DNA of 64,000 nt, taken from Bathynomus jamesi (lineage: Eukaryota > Arthropoda > Malacostraca > Isopoda > Cirolanidae). The notes beneath the pieces are model-generated. The model worked only from the letters and a program-made list of their open reading frames with translations. It was not told the origin of the DNA and searched no databases. Of the stretch, positions 32,477 through 44,169 are shown one piece after another. Within the stretch, counting starts at the first letter, position 1, and each line of letters opens with the position of its first letter. Where the stretch lies: contig JAJOZX010009424.1 in the NCBI GenBank assembly GCA_023014485.1, positions 38,501 through 102,500 on the forward strand, in the 5' to 3' direction. Made by a program: the position numbers and the translations under genes.

Positions 32477-32921
32477 AATGAAAATGAAAAGGTTTATTGG
32501 GAGACTATAGTCCATATGACAAATATTATTAATACAATGACAGTTCATATACTAAGGATAGAAATATATACAATTGATTAGAAATAATACTGCACTGTCG
32601 AAATTAAGTGGAGCTACAGACAGACGTTTTCGTACCAAGAAGTCCATAGCTTAGAGCAGGGGTCACCAACCTTTTCTTTGTTCACCGCCCACTTTTACGA
32701 TTTTTTGAAAATTAAAAAAGCTTATCGCCAACCTTAGATCAAAAAAAGGAAATCAACATAATCGATAAAATAAATAATGAAGTAAATGTTTAATTACCTT
32801 TAATGTGAGCCCACTCGTGGGCGCCACCGCCCAGGTTGGTGATCCCTGGCTTAGAGGATAAATGGCAGGACTCATGGATAGCTTGGATTTGGATGATCGG
32901 GTTGGTTGATTTGGTTGGTTG
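32477..32921. mobile_element. Unclassified insertion in the hAT gene, 7-bp TSD
   Basis: ATATGAA lies at 32470-32476 and 32922-32928. Removing the insert rejoins KRYM/NINV in frame. It ends in TTGGTTGG-type repeats. Without the MITE nested in it, it is about 245 bp with no recognised coding or tRNA-like part. The simple-repeat end suggests a retroposed sequence, but this is inference. Confidence 0.6.
32657..32848. mobile_element. 192-bp hAT-type MITE, 8-bp TSD
   Basis: GCTTAGAG occurs at 32649-32656 and 32849-32856. Termini CAGGGGTCACCAACC and GGTTGGTGATCCCTG are inverted repeats with one mismatch. This is the innermost layer of a four-level nest: Tc1, BED-hAT, 445-bp insert, MITE. Confidence 0.9.
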
Positions 32922-34496
32922 ATATGAATATAAATGTTCATCAAGAAGACCAATATTGGTCCTTGGGATTAATCAAAATATTTGGAAGCCTTGATAGTAC
33001 CAGGACAGTGGAAATTGTAAAAAAAATGTTAAATGCTTATGGCCTCAATTTAGATCAACACATAATAGAATGTACGACAGATGGTTCATCAGTTATGGTG
33101 AGGTTGGAAAAGATATTACACCTGAACACCAACAATGCATTGCCCACGCTATTCACCTCGCCGTTTCCTCTGTTTTATACAAAAGAAGAGAAGTTCATGT
33201 TGAGAATTATGAAGAGGAAGAAAATAATGAAATGATAGATATAGAGGAAGATGAAGAGGACAAGGATGAAGAGAATGCTAGTTGCACTGACATTTCTACT
33301 GATGATACTGGTGATAATGAAGAGAAAGCTGGCCCCTTTACCAATTACTTGAAGATCAAATCTCTCTGAACAATCATTAGATAGTCTTTGTTTCCTCAAA
33401 ACTTACTTCCAAAACCAAAATAAGAAATAAATATGCAAAATTATTAATAAACTTTTTTGTTTTAAATTGTTATTTCTCCCTTTTACCTTTGGTTATCTGA
33501 TATACTTAATCATTATAAATAGTCCTTCCTTTTTCCTGCCTTTCCCTAGGAGCTGCTGTCCAAACTTTTTTCAATCAATGGTATTTTCCCTTTATTGTCG
33601 TTAATGTGGTGAGTACTACAGGTCCTGCAGGCTTGTGGGAGGGTGAGGTGGCAGGGTGACACCAAAAAAATCATTATAAAATATTTTCTGCATAAAACTG
33701 GTATCAACACCGGTATCAGTAAAATAATTGTTCACATACCAGTATTAAAAATTGTCGGTATTATTTCATCCCTAGTTGGTACACTTTTGCTCATTATAGT
33801 CTCTTATTGCGATTGACCTCTGACAGCCATGACTTCTTCCTTGTCTTACATTCTTTGTGCTGTTTCAGCAAGTCTTCTCACGGTTTTTAAAAAAATACAA
33901 ATTCCAGTAACCTCTTGAAAATTAGAACGAGGCTCTGAAGATGTTTTTTAACGATTTGTGATGGACAACCATTCAGTCCTGACACTTAGATGTTACACTT
34001 TTTCGACCACTACGTGACTGATTTGAATAACTTTGGATGTCCTTGAATTATTTCAGTGTCGTTTGCACAGTCCACCTAGAAGCTGGTAACACTATCCGAG
34101 CTCTTTCTCCTGTTAGTTCCCTTGTTTTTAGCCATTTAAAATAAGTTTTACTAGTTTTAAATTACTAGTATAATATTACTGCAGAATTGACACAATTATT
34201 GGTATTTTTAATTGGCGCCTTCACGACTGAATTTCGCTCAATGCACTGCTAGCCACCTAAATGTCCACATAACCACAAATGATCTGAAACGTTTAGCGAG
34301 ATAACTTATTTATAATTTTCACCTGGCATACAGATAAATTAAAATATTAGTTGGTTGGATTGGTCACTATTTATTGCAAAAATCTCAACGTGCCTCATAT
34401 AGTACTTCTGGCGAAGGCTGCATAGGGTATTATAACGTCGTTTACGAATATTTTTAATTATGTTTAAGCGTAATAATAACGTCACTACTGGCAATG

Positions 34497-34534
<38 letters not shown>

Positions 34535-34537
<3 letters not shown>

Positions 34538-35188
34538 GGTGTTTCAGGAGGAAAGGTCAATACTTCGGGAGGTGATAGTATTGGTCATTGTGAGAAAAAA
34601 AGTTCATATGCACATGTGTCTAATTCTGAATGGTTACGGAGATAGAGCTGTTTGAATCTGATGCGCGCGCACCTCTCCTCTCCCCGCGGTGGTCCCATTC
34701 AATGACCACCAAGGTCTCCAGACCTCTTCTTTAGATTATTGTTTGTGGGGGTGGATGAAAAGTCAAGTTTACAAAAGAAAGGTGGATGTACGAGACGAAT
34801 TGCTCGCGTGCATTTTGGATGTTGCTGCCCGCATAAAGGAACGTCAAGATCAACTCAGACGAACAACACGCGATTTTCGCACACGAGTTGCAAAGTGCAT
34901 TGAGGTTGACGGTGGGATTCTCGAAAGCGTATTGTAAATTGTAACAAATTTGTCATTTCTGTATCTGATACCACTCAAAATGCCAATGTTTAAACATTAA
35001 ATGTTAGAAACAGTAATTGGTTTCTCTTTCTTGATTACGATTAACAATGCTTTTGTATTTGTAGATTCAACCAGCTCTATCTCCGTAACCATTCAGAATT
35101 AGACACATGTTCATATGAACCTTTTTTTCTCACAATGACCGATACTATCACCTTCCGAAGTATTGACCTTTCCTCCTGAAACACCCTG
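34535..35188 (+). mobile_element. Mariner-like deletion derivative with long TIRs
   Basis: CAGGGTGTTTCAGGAGGAAA at 34535 pairs with its complement ending 35188. The inverted match extends about 115 bases with few differences (to the sequence AGATAGAGCTG). The interior keeps the transposase tail DYCLWGWMKSQVYKRKVDVR to EVDGGILESVL (34689-34937). (TA)n tracts flank both ends. Confidence 0.85.
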
Positions 35189-35738
35189 TATATATATATG
35201 TATATGTGTATGTATAAAGGGGTTGCCAGTATTGGCTTTATTGTTAGGCTCAAACCTAACTAAAAATACAGGGTGGTCCAAAAGTCCCTATCTATTTTGC
35301 TGAAGTAATGATATTTCTATTTTATTTTCTACAGGCTAGAGATGATGATGGATGTACAAGAACGTGTGATGGTTGTAACACTACATATCCAAGGTAAGAA
35401 ATGCAGAGATTCGAGAAAACTTCGAAAGAAGATTTAACAAACCAGGACCCACAGACGAAGCAATTCGCGAGCTGTTCAATAAATTTAAAAGAACAGGATC
35501 TGTCCATGATGAGGCATCTTACACACTACACAGTCTTTTCAAAATTTAAAACCAAAATGGTATAGGTTTTAACAGCTTTACAGATTGATTCCAACTCCCT
35601 CCTTTTCCTTCTTTGGGGAGGACGTTTTTGCGGGTGTTCGCCCTTGGCCCCTCCTTGCATAAAAAGAAAATCTGGCCGTTCAGGTACCTCTCAAGAAAAT
35701 GTCGAATTGTTAAGAGACGCCTTTGAAACATCCTAGAA

Positions 35739-36542
35739 CAGTGATGGCGAACCACTGACCCGCGGGTCAAGTACTGACCCACGAGGCAATTTTTAGTGAC
35801 CCACGAGCTCTTATTTAAGGAAAATATGATTTTAATTTTTAATATTTTCTGCCTTACAGTTTTAAAATTATTTTATTCTCCCATCGACATAAACAGCTGA
35901 TACACATTGAAACATTTTTAAACGTATACTATACGTTTAAAAGCGTGTATGTATGTATGACAACTTACAATTCATCCAATTCCCCCATACTATTCAATTT
36001 GAAGATCTTCAGTTATCAGCTTTTCATTGGCTTGACATTGGTAATTTAGAAATGGAATTAGTTGACTTCCAAGAAAGCGCAGTATGGAAGAATAAATTTA
36101 TTGATCTTAATCTGAAGTTACAAGAAAAGGAATTGGAGTCGTCAATTTTGGGTTTAACCAGAGGACAACAATCAATAGAAAGAGTAGAGAATCTTATTCT
36201 TGCAGAATGGAACTCTTTACCAAATTCTTTTGCATCAATGAAAAAGTTAGCATTAGCTCTGCTAACAATGTTTGGTTCATCTTATTCATGTGAACAGTTG
36301 TTTTCCTCCATGAATTTCGTCAAATCCACCACTAGGAATCGCCTTGGCACAGATATGAGTGCTGCATGTGTGAGACTAAAGACAACTAAATATAAACCTC
36401 AGATCAAAACATTAGCAGCTAAAATCCAACAAGTTTCTCACTAAAAATAGTAAGTAAATAAATTATTGTGACCCAATTTCGTTTTTTTAAAAATCAAAAG
36501 TAACAAAAATGACCCACCAGCAAAAAAGGTTTGCCACCACTG
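35739..36542 (+). mobile_element. Internally deleted hAT element, 8-bp TSD
   Basis: TCCTAGAA lies at 35731-35738 and 36543-36550. Termini are CAGTGATGGCGAACC and the complement of CAGTGGTGGCAAACC. Only the 3' part of a transposase remains inside. Confidence 0.88.
35953..36444 (+). pseudogene. hAT transposase C-terminal fragment
   Basis: A 163-residue open frame with the dimerisation region ALALLTMFGSSYSCEQLFSS and MNFVKSTTRNRL, which resembles hAT genes of the ZBED5/GTF2IRD2-like type. The catalytic N-terminal two thirds are missing because of the internal deletion. The frame stays open, so the copy is not very old. Confidence 0.75.
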
Positions 36543-37453
36543 TCCTAGAATGTCAACTCGCACAGCATCACGTAGACTGAGCATACCAAAAACGACTGTT
36601 CTGAGGATTTTAAAATCAACATTAAAAAAAAAAAGTACCATATTCAAGTGCTACATGAATTACACGAAGAGGATTGTCCAAGACGTGCCGCCATGTGCAC
36701 AGAATTAATTGAAAAAAATTCAAACCGAAAACTTGTTAAACCACATTCTTTTTAGCGATGAGCCGACATTCCACACATGCGGAAAGGTTAATCGACATAA
36801 TTCCCGTATCTGGGCTCGTGAAAAACCAACCGAGTTCTACGAATGGGAGAGATATTCTCCTGAAGTTAATGTCTGGTTGGGTATGACAAGATCGAAGATT
36901 TACAGACCTTTTTCTTTGCAGAAGCTCTGGTAACAGGGCCAATTTATCTTGACACACTTCAGCAGTTTCTTGAGCCCCAGCTTCGTTCAGATAGCATTCT
37001 CGACACTTTTGTCTTTCAACAAGATGGGGCTCCATGTCACTATGCAAACATCGTTCGGACGTACCTTGATGAGCTCTTACCAAATCGCTGGATTGGACTT
37101 GGTAGAAACAGGCCCTGAACAGCACGATTTCCAGATTTCACATCATTAGACTTTGCGTCAGGCTTTATAAAGTCTGAGGTTTACAAACCAAGAGTTACAG
37201 ACCTGCAGGATCTACGAACCCGTTAAAATAACCCCAGAGATGCTTGAGAATGTGCAGTGGACAGATTTGAGATTTGCAGAGACCCTGATAGTGCTCACGT
37301 CGAATCTTAGACCCAAGCTTGATAAATAAATATACTGTACATCTAATTATGTTACTACATTTTTATCCTGAAATACTATTATTTCAACAAAACAGATAGG
37401 GACTTTTAGACCACCTTGTACTTGTAAACAGCTTAATAATACGCTTATATACA

Positions 37454-38325
37454 CAGGGTGATGCATAAATGTGTTTCATAAATCGCAGGGTGTATTCTTG
37501 AGACAAAATTAAAGAAAAAAGACCATATAAATATAGGTCGGAAACCCGTAGGTTTCGAGTTATAGCACGAGACAGAAAAATGAAACTCTTAAAGATTTTT
37601 TACATTTTATGCAAATACACAGTGTGATACATTTGCTTCATTAAAGTATATATCCGAAATTCGTTCCAACTTCTTGAATACATGCCTTAGCACGTTGCAC
37701 CAGTGATTGCCTGACACAATAAAAATTTGTGGAGTATTGTGGATCGTTTCGCAATTGTCTCGAACTCGTTGCCACAATTCATCACGTGCTCTGACTTCTG
37801 TAACCTAAACAAGTCTGTTTAAACGACCCCACAAATAATAATCAGAGGTGTCCACGGAATAGGACCACCGCGCCCTACCCACCTGTCAGGATACACAACA
37901 TCGAGATATTTCCTCGTTAAATGGGTGAAATGAGCTGGTGCACCATCATGCATGAACCACATTAGTTGTCGAGTTCTGATAGACACAGCTTCAAGTAGCA
38001 CTGGCAAAGTCTGCTTAAGGAAAGCTTATACGAATCTCCAGTCAGTCGCTGCGGTAGCAGATATGGGCCGATAAGATGATCTCCAATAATGCCAGCACAC
38101 GTTATTACCAATCGTTCCTGATGTGCTCTACTAGTTGTTGTGTGAGGATTTTCCTCTGCCAAGTATGCATGTTGTGCGTGTTAACAATGCCGTCCCTTGA
38201 AAAGGCTTACAAAAATCTTTAGGAGTTTCATTTTTCTGTCGCTTGCTATAGCTCGAAACGTACAGGTTTCTCGACCTATGTTTATATGGTCTTTTTTTTC
38301 ACTTTTGTCTCTATATATAACTCTA
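37454..38325 (-). mobile_element. Mariner-like element, degenerate, long TIRs
   Basis: CAGGGTGATGCATAAATG starts at 37454. An inner inverted repeat of about 90 bases (AGACCATATAAATATAGGTC, CAGAAAAATGAAACTC) pairs with 38220-38315. The right terminal CAGGGTG is lost. The minus-strand relic reads WFMHDGAPAHFTHLTRKYLD and YPDRWVGRGGP (38007-37870), which is the second aspartate region of the same transposase type as at 635-1828. Confidence 0.78.
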
Positions 38326-38755
38326 GCATGTTAATGAATTCTGTAAATATAAATGTAAATTTAACTTAATTTTAATCACACTAATTTTACTTTAAAAATA
38401 AATAATTAAGTAATCTAATAACAGAGTGTACATATTCTATTACAAATTAATTTATCATACTTGCTTAAAAATACTAAGAATCGCCTTGATAGCTACTTGA
38501 TCTGTCAACGGTATGTTTGACGAAAATCAAGTACTACTGTATTGGAGAAAAAAAATCCTTCTGACGTTAAACATGGCGTAATGCTTCTGCTCCAGGAAAG
38601 CTTGTTGTCATCAACGGAATCTTGAATTCGAAGAAATATCAATAAATTTGAGAAGAAAATGTATTGCCATCAGTTCAGGAGTTGTGAGTGGGTGTCAATT
38701 GAGTATAGTAAAAATATAAACAGATAATAAGAATAATAAGCAGATTGTACAACAT
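38326..38755. other. AT-rich, no gene seen
   Basis: No coding signal, repeat termini or RNA gene could be recognised between the mariner-like relic and the LINE. Confidence 0.5.
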
Positions 38756-41430
38756 CCTACTCGTATCCCCGATCGCCTTGGAGATAGGGCCAACATTCTA
38801 AGTTTATTTCTTACCTCTCATCCTTCTCCTTACTCTGTCAAACTTTTTTCTCCGTTGGGCTCCTTCGACCACAATCTTATATCTGTTTCCTGTCCTATCG
38901 CTCCAATTCGGCCTTTGAATCCTCCCAAAAGGAGACGCCTTTGGCTCCTTGGCGACGCTGATTGGGAAGCCCTTAGGCAGTATTTTTGTGATTTTCAATG
39001 GAATAATTACTGCTTCCGTGGCCAGGGACCTTCCGAATGTGCTGAGCACATCACGGAGGTGATTCTCTCGGGTATGGAGGCGTACGTTCTAAATTGTATT
39101 ATTAGTACTAATATAAAAAACACCTTGGTTTAACTTTATTTGCTCTATTGCTATCCGCAATAGAGAGGAGTCTTTCAGAAGGTACTGTCGCCACCCAACT
39201 GCTGACTCACTTAGTTTATATTTATGCCCGGAATTCTTTCATCCGACAAAAATGTGAAAACCTATCCATTTCTAATTCTTCTCGCTTCTTCTGGCATCTA
39301 GCTAAGAACCTCTCCAACAAATTTACTTCTTCTTTCTCTTCTCTTTTCCATTCCGACGGCTCATTCCTTCTCCTGATAAAACTGAACTCTTCGCTCAAAC
39401 TACCGCTTCCAACTTAATCCTGGACGATTCCGGTGTTGTTCTTCCATCTCCTCCTCCCTCCGACTTAATTATGTCTGAAATTAGAAAATTAGAATCGTTC
39501 CCAAAAATGTTTTTTTTGCCCTATCTGGGATCAACTCTAGAAAGGCATACGGTCCTAATGGTGTTCCTCCTGTTGTTCTTAAGAACTGTGCTGCTGTGCT
39601 GACAGCCTCCCTAGGCAAACTCTTTCGTCTTTGTCTCTCATCTGGTCTCTTCCTTTCTGCTGGAAGTTCTCTTTCATTCAGCCTGTTCCAAAGAAGGGTG
39701 ACCGCTCTCAAGATTCCAACTGTCGTCTAATTGCTTTGATTTCTTGCCTTTCTAAAGTTTTTTAATCTATCCTTAATAGGAAGATTCTTAAACACCTCTC
39801 TTCTCACGTCTTATTTCAGATCGTCAGTATGGGTTCCGCAAGGAACGCTCTACTGGCGATCTTCTTACATATCTCTCTTACTCTTAGTCATCCTTCTTTT
39901 GGGATTTCGGTGAAACTTTTGCTATTGCTCTAGACATATGAAAAGCTTTTGGTAGAGTCTGGCACAAATCTTTAATCTCCAAAATGCCCTCCTTCAGTTT
40001 CTATCCTTCTATCTGTGCCTTCATCTCTAAGTTCATTTCTGGCTGATCTACAGCTGCAGTTGTAAATGACCACTGTTCTTCTCCTAAAGCTATTAGCAGT
40101 TGTGTTTCTCAGGGTTCTGTCCTGTCACCCACTCTTTTCCTTTTATTTATCAATGATCTATTAAGTCGCACTTCCTATCCTATCCACTCCTATGCCGATG
40201 ATTCCACTCTTCACTTCTCCACCCGCTTCCCAAAGCGTCCCTCTCAACAGTTATTCCATGCTTCGCGTAGGACGGCTATGGCACACCTGACCTCTGATCT
40301 TTCTGCTATCTCTGATTGGGGCAGAGAAAACCTTGTGGTTTTCAATGCCTCAAAAACTCGGTCCCTTCATCTGTCTACTCATCACAATCTTCCACACGAC
40401 TACCCCTTACCTTCAACAATACACAACTCAGTCGTTCCTCTTCTCTTAACATTCTTGGCGTTTCCTTTTCTCGTGATCGTTCTTGGAAAGATCACATATA
40501 CTCTCTTTCTAAAACAACTTCTAAGAGGTTAACTGTGTTGTACCGCCTCCGCAGTTTCTTCACCCCCACTCAGTTGCTCCTCTGTACAGGGGTCTTGTCA
40601 GGGGTGGATTAACTGTACTTGGGGCCTGAGGCTAATTTTATTTTGAGGTCCCTTTTCTATAGATTTTTATTAACAATACATGTAGGCCTATATGTACAGT
40701 ACATAGTACATTTACACGAATTATATGTACGGTGCTTAGGCTAATTGAGAAACAAACTTAAAAGAATCTTAACACAGCGTATTTTGCCGTTTGTTAAAAC
40801 AAAACAGTATTAAACAAACTTTATTTTAGGGCATATAAAACATAAAATAAAACAGGGAATTTGTCAGTTTATGTACTCTGTCATATTTAATCAAAGAAGT
40901 TTGCGAAATCTCGAATTATATCATCGAAACTCAGTGGATTGGGGCCCCCCTCAAGATTGGGGGCCTGAGGCTTCAGCCTCAATTGCCTCAATGATAATCC
41001 GCCACTGGGTCTTGTCCGCCACTGTATGGAGTACGCTTCTCACGTGCGTGGTGGCTCAACCCACATAACCCACACCAGGTGGAATCAAAGGCTTTTCGTC
41101 TCATCAATTCTCCGCCTCTTACTCACTGTCTTCAATCCTTCTCTCTTCGACGCCGTGCTGCCTCTCTCTTTTTATTATCGCTATTTTAACGGACATTGCT
41201 CTCTGAACTCTCTATCTGCATGCCTTCTCCTTTAAGGACAGCACGCAGTACCAGGCTTTCTACACATTCTCATTCATTTTCTGTGCACCTGTCTAACCCA
41301 AGGATTAATCATCTATCATCTACTTAACCTGTCAACTCTGGAACAATCTTCCTCAGTCCACTTTCTTCCTGTCTATGACCTCCAATCTGTCAAACACAGT
41401 GTCCAGGCATCTTGAAAACTGTGGACCTTT
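38756..41430 (+). mobile_element. Jockey/BS-like LINE, degenerate
   Basis: Frames spell [20 protein letters not shown] and [12 protein letters not shown] (endonuclease end), RKAYGPNGVPPVVLKNCAA (39535-39595), VSQGSVLSPTLFLLFINDL and SYADDSTLHF (about 40105-40215, catalytic YADD), FNASKTRSLHLSTHHNLP, and C-terminal MEYASHVRGGSTH. I associate this wording with a LINE family very abundant in decapod crustaceans. At least ten frameshifts or stops. Interrupted by a hAT-type MITE at 40599-41007. Confidence 0.82.
40599..41007. mobile_element. 409-bp hAT-type MITE, 8-bp TSD
   Basis: GGTCTTGT lies at 40591-40598 and 41008-41015. Termini are CAGGGGTGGATTAA and the complement of CAGTGGCGGATTAT. Excising it restores the LINE text YRGLVR followed by CMEYASH. 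The interior includes GGGGCCTGAGGC near each end and no coding capacity. Confidence 0.9.
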
Positions 41431-41499
41431 ATTTTGTCTCTCTTTTTCTTCTATGCGGGAGGAAGAGGGGGGGGGTGTATTAAAAAAATCCAAAACGGT

Positions 41500-41800
41500 T
41501 CAGTAAGAAATGGCTTCAACAAAAGAAGTTCAAGCTTCTCGAAAGGCCCAGTCACGTCCCAGATCTCAATTTAATCGAGAATTTATGATTTCATTTGAAA
41601 AAAGCTGTCCACAAGAGAAACCCTTCGAATCTGAATTAATTGTAACAATTTTCTTTAGAAGAATGGGCTAAAATTTCTACTGAAAGATGTGGAAACTTCG
41701 TAGAAAAATACTCAAAACGAATCATTGAAGTCATTCAAGCAAAAGGGGGACACGCAAAGTATTAAATAATTGTGTAAATAAATGTACGAAAACTTTTGAA
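41500..41800 (+). pseudogene. Tc1-like transposase, C-terminal remnant
   Basis: Readable text includes RPSHVPDLNLIENL (third catalytic region with its glutamate), FHLKKAVHKRNPSNLN, EEWAKISTERCGNFVEKYSK and VIQAKGGHAKY before the stop near 41763. Upstream catalytic parts are absent. The 41800-41987 stretch is AT-rich and may be the 3' UTR and terminus. Confidence 0.75.
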
Positions 41801-41983
41801 TTTTAACTTTTCTATTTTCCTCATATTATTTAATGTTTTACGTTATATGTTGGAGTTGAAATAATTTTTTTTATTTGTTCAATATTTCCAAACGAACGAT
41901 AAACTTTTCATAACTATTCTATGCATGGTACAAAAGATAAGGAAAAATATAACTAATATTTCTCTGTACGAATACTTATGAGC

Positions 41984-42024
<41 letters not shown>

Positions 42025-42059
42025 AAGCTATTGACTTTTATGGTTATTTTATGGTTATT

Positions 42060-42880
42060 TATCATTGCGTATTCGAGGTGAATTGTCCAAACTGCTCAAG
42101 TCTAGTTATCCCCAAATAAATTTTAGATTCGCCTTCGTCAACCCACTTAATTATCAAATTATTTAAAATTCAAAGATGAATTCCCCAAAACTGTATGCCC
42201 TAATGTTGTTTACAAATACACATGCGACAGCTGTAAGGCTGCGTATATTGGCAGTACTCAACTCCAACTGGAGGTACGCCTTTCTCAACATTTGGGTTTA
42301 TCAGTCCGTACCAACCGTCCCCTCAGTAGCCCACCACAATCCGCAATTAGAAACCATAGTAATGAAAACAACCATCCCCTTCACGAAACTCAGTTTGAAA
42401 TTCTAACTAGATCCAATAACCTCACAGAACTCCGAATTTTAGAATCTTTGTACAATGTACATCTATAGAAACAAACCCTCCATTAACAATAATAGTTCAT
42501 CTTACAAATTACAGCTCTTTTAACTAACCAACCGATTTTCATAGACATATCATACCTTCTAATTTACTGACCATACAGTTTTCTCTTAGGTTTTGTCAAG
42601 TATGGAGGTTGATGTAAACATTGTGTATTTACCTGTTGAGGTAATTTAATTTAATTTTAATGATTTTAATTTTTTGTAGTGATGTAATTTTAATGATTTT
42701 AATTTTGTACTGATGCAATTTTCATTATTTTTATTTTTGTTTTAAGGTTTTAATTTTAATGGTTTTAATATTGTATTGATGTAATTTTCATTTTTATTTT
42801 TGTTTTAAGGTTTTAAGACTTAATTCACTGATGACGACAAAAGATTTGTCGAAACGTCTGAAATACAAAAAATAAATGCA
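42060..42880 (+). mobile_element. Penelope-like element, 3' part with GIY-YIG endonuclease
   Basis: Frames give ELSKLLKSSYPQINFRFAFV and, at 42205-42255, VVYKYTCDSCKAAYIGST, the GIY-YIG motif with CxxC, followed by LQLEVRLSQHLGLSVRTNRP, HNHPLHETQFEIL and LRILESLYNVHL (catalytic glutamate). The RT part is missing. It is bounded by (TA)n tracts at 41988-42022 and 42920-42942. It belongs to a different Penelope family from the 28.8-30.5 kb copy. Confidence 0.8.
42829..42868 (+). ncRNA. Hammerhead-like motif at the Penelope 3' end (candidate)
   Basis: CTGATGA is followed by C, a GACAAA/TTTGTC stem with a three-base loop AGA, and GAAAC. The order is that of a hammerhead core, again with one unpaired base after CUGANGA as at 28812-28842. 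Activity is unproven. Confidence 0.4.
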
Positions 42881-42919
42881 AATGTTTGCCGTTGTGTTGG
42901 TCCTTCTGTTCATCATTCA

Positions 42920-42942
<23 letters not shown>

Positions 42943-42957
<15 letters not shown>

Positions 42958-43601
42958 ATTTGTGGGATTTCTTCTTCAGAAAGGTAACAGTTTCAGAGTT
43001 TTATTCCACACAGATCGCGCGAAGACTCTACGACGAATCACCGACCAGTCGAAAATGGGGCCCGACCTACTGTAGACAGTATAAACCTTCTTAAGAGTAC
43101 CGTAGTTACAAGTAATAGATTTTCCGTCTTAGAGCTAGTGCGGAATGTCACGCAAGAAATTAGGCTAGCTGGCCGTTATTCAAAGGCAATTACAGGAGTT
43201 GTGCGGCAGGAACCCAACTCAGAGGAGGTACTGCTATCCTGCCCTTAAAAAAGGCAGGCAAATAGGCTAAATAAGCATTCAAAATAGGCAGTAAAACTCC
43301 ACAAAAAGGCATTTATAAATTTGCTTTCAAAAAAACGTTTAATCTAGAATAATAATTTTATATACACCTAATACATATTACAACGCCCTTAGTGAACAAA
43401 ACATAGGTAATGCAAATATTACTTACACATAATAACAATTTAATTTCCAAAAATAAAGTTTAATATAGAATAATACCATACAGTAGGTATTGAAAACAGT
43501 AGGTATTGAAAATGTTTGTTACACAATAATGACAAGGACTTAAATTTCAAAAACTGTTTAATGTAAAATGATACTCTTATGCACGCTCAGTTTGTTATAT
43601 A
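42943..43601. other. Non-coding; poly-T and an AT-rich 'aggca' repeat region
   Basis: A T-run (42943-42958) follows the (TA)n tract. 42990-43250 is GC-richer and unassigned. 43250-43560 is AT-rich with repeated ATAGGCA/AAAGGCA words that recur at 44290-44370, on the far side of the fold-back element. The fold-back may therefore have inserted into one older repeat. Confidence 0.4.
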
Positions 43602-44169
43602 CAGGGTGTCCCAAAAGGTATGGCCTAAAAATAAACTTTTACAATTTTTTTATTATAAATGATAGAGTTAAAGAACAATGATAAAAACAGGCATGAATGC
43701 TTTAAGTTTTATTTAATATAGTTAGTAAACCTCCACATGATATCCACCGTTCACAGCAACTTGTCTAATTCTACGTTCAAATTCTAAATTTCAGACAGGG
43801 AAATTACTCACTGATTTAAAAATTCATCATTTAAACAGTTTACGGCACTTAACTTCCGGCATCAACTACAGTACGAGGCTATTTGATGTGTTAGGCTAAG
43901 TTAAGCTAAGCACCTTGTTGCTAAGCGCCTTTTTATGACATACGGTATGCGCATCACTTACACCAGATTTCATACGTTCAGCTTTTTTAGAATTTGAACG
44001 TAGAATTAGACTAGTCGTTGTGAACGGTGGATATCATGTGGAAGTTTACTAACTATATTAAATAAAACTTAAAGCATTCCTGCCTGTTTTATCATTGTTC
44101 TTTAACTCTATCATTTGTAATAAAAAAATTGTAAAAGTTTATTTTTAGGCCATACCTTTTGGGACACCC

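Larger units (their letters stand above)
31982..33369 (+). pseudogene. hAT transposase, BED zinc finger type
   Basis: The BED finger has AECSKCEKVI and LSVHLKTIH (31982-32296). Frame-shifted text then gives RVRFSITLDEYTSFQNKRYM (first catalytic aspartate), continuing after the insertion with NINVHQEDQYWSLGLIKIFG, IIECTTDGSSVMV (second aspartate) and, in another frame, CIAHAIHLAVSSVLY (the CxxH motif). An acidic stretch ends it at 33367. The C-terminal dimerisation domain with the catalytic glutamate is absent. Confidence 0.82.
31353..33774 (+). mobile_element. hAT transposon with BED-type transposase, 8-bp TSD
   Basis: GTTGGTAC occurs at 31345-31352 and 33775-33782. Termini are TAGTGATGAAA on the left and TTTCATCCCTA on the right, followed inward by sub-terminal CCGGTATT-type repeats. 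The 2.4-kb element sits inside the Tc1 transposase and itself contains a 445-bp insertion. Confidence 0.88.
30543..34200 (-). mobile_element. Tc1-like transposon carrying nested insertions
   Basis: Minus-strand transposase pieces lie on both sides of the BED-hAT insertion. The N-terminus opens MAKNKGTNRRKSSDS at 34135, and KAIWSDEGNFQ (about 31285-31315), KKDYIVPTIKFGEGSFMIWG (31150) and a C-terminal tail (30860-30620) follow left of the insert. The second aspartate block reads FQHYSAPCH (aspartate lost) and the third NSIKQL (glutamate lost), so this copy is dead. Exact termini were not identified. Confidence 0.7.
35269..37418 (+). mobile_element. DD41D mariner-like transposon carrying a hAT insertion
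   Basis: Termini CAGGGTGGTCCAAAAGTCCC at 35269 and the reverse complement ending 37418 match over about 38 bp, with TA on both sides. Transposase text is readable: MMMDVQERVMVVTL (35343), FKRTGSVHDE, HILFSDEPTFHTCGKVNRHN (36745), FQQDGAPCHYANIVRTYLDE, then a nonsense codon and FPDFTSLDF. In one frame the second and third aspartates are 41 residues apart. Without the 804-bp hAT it would be about 1.34 kb. Confidence 0.87.
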
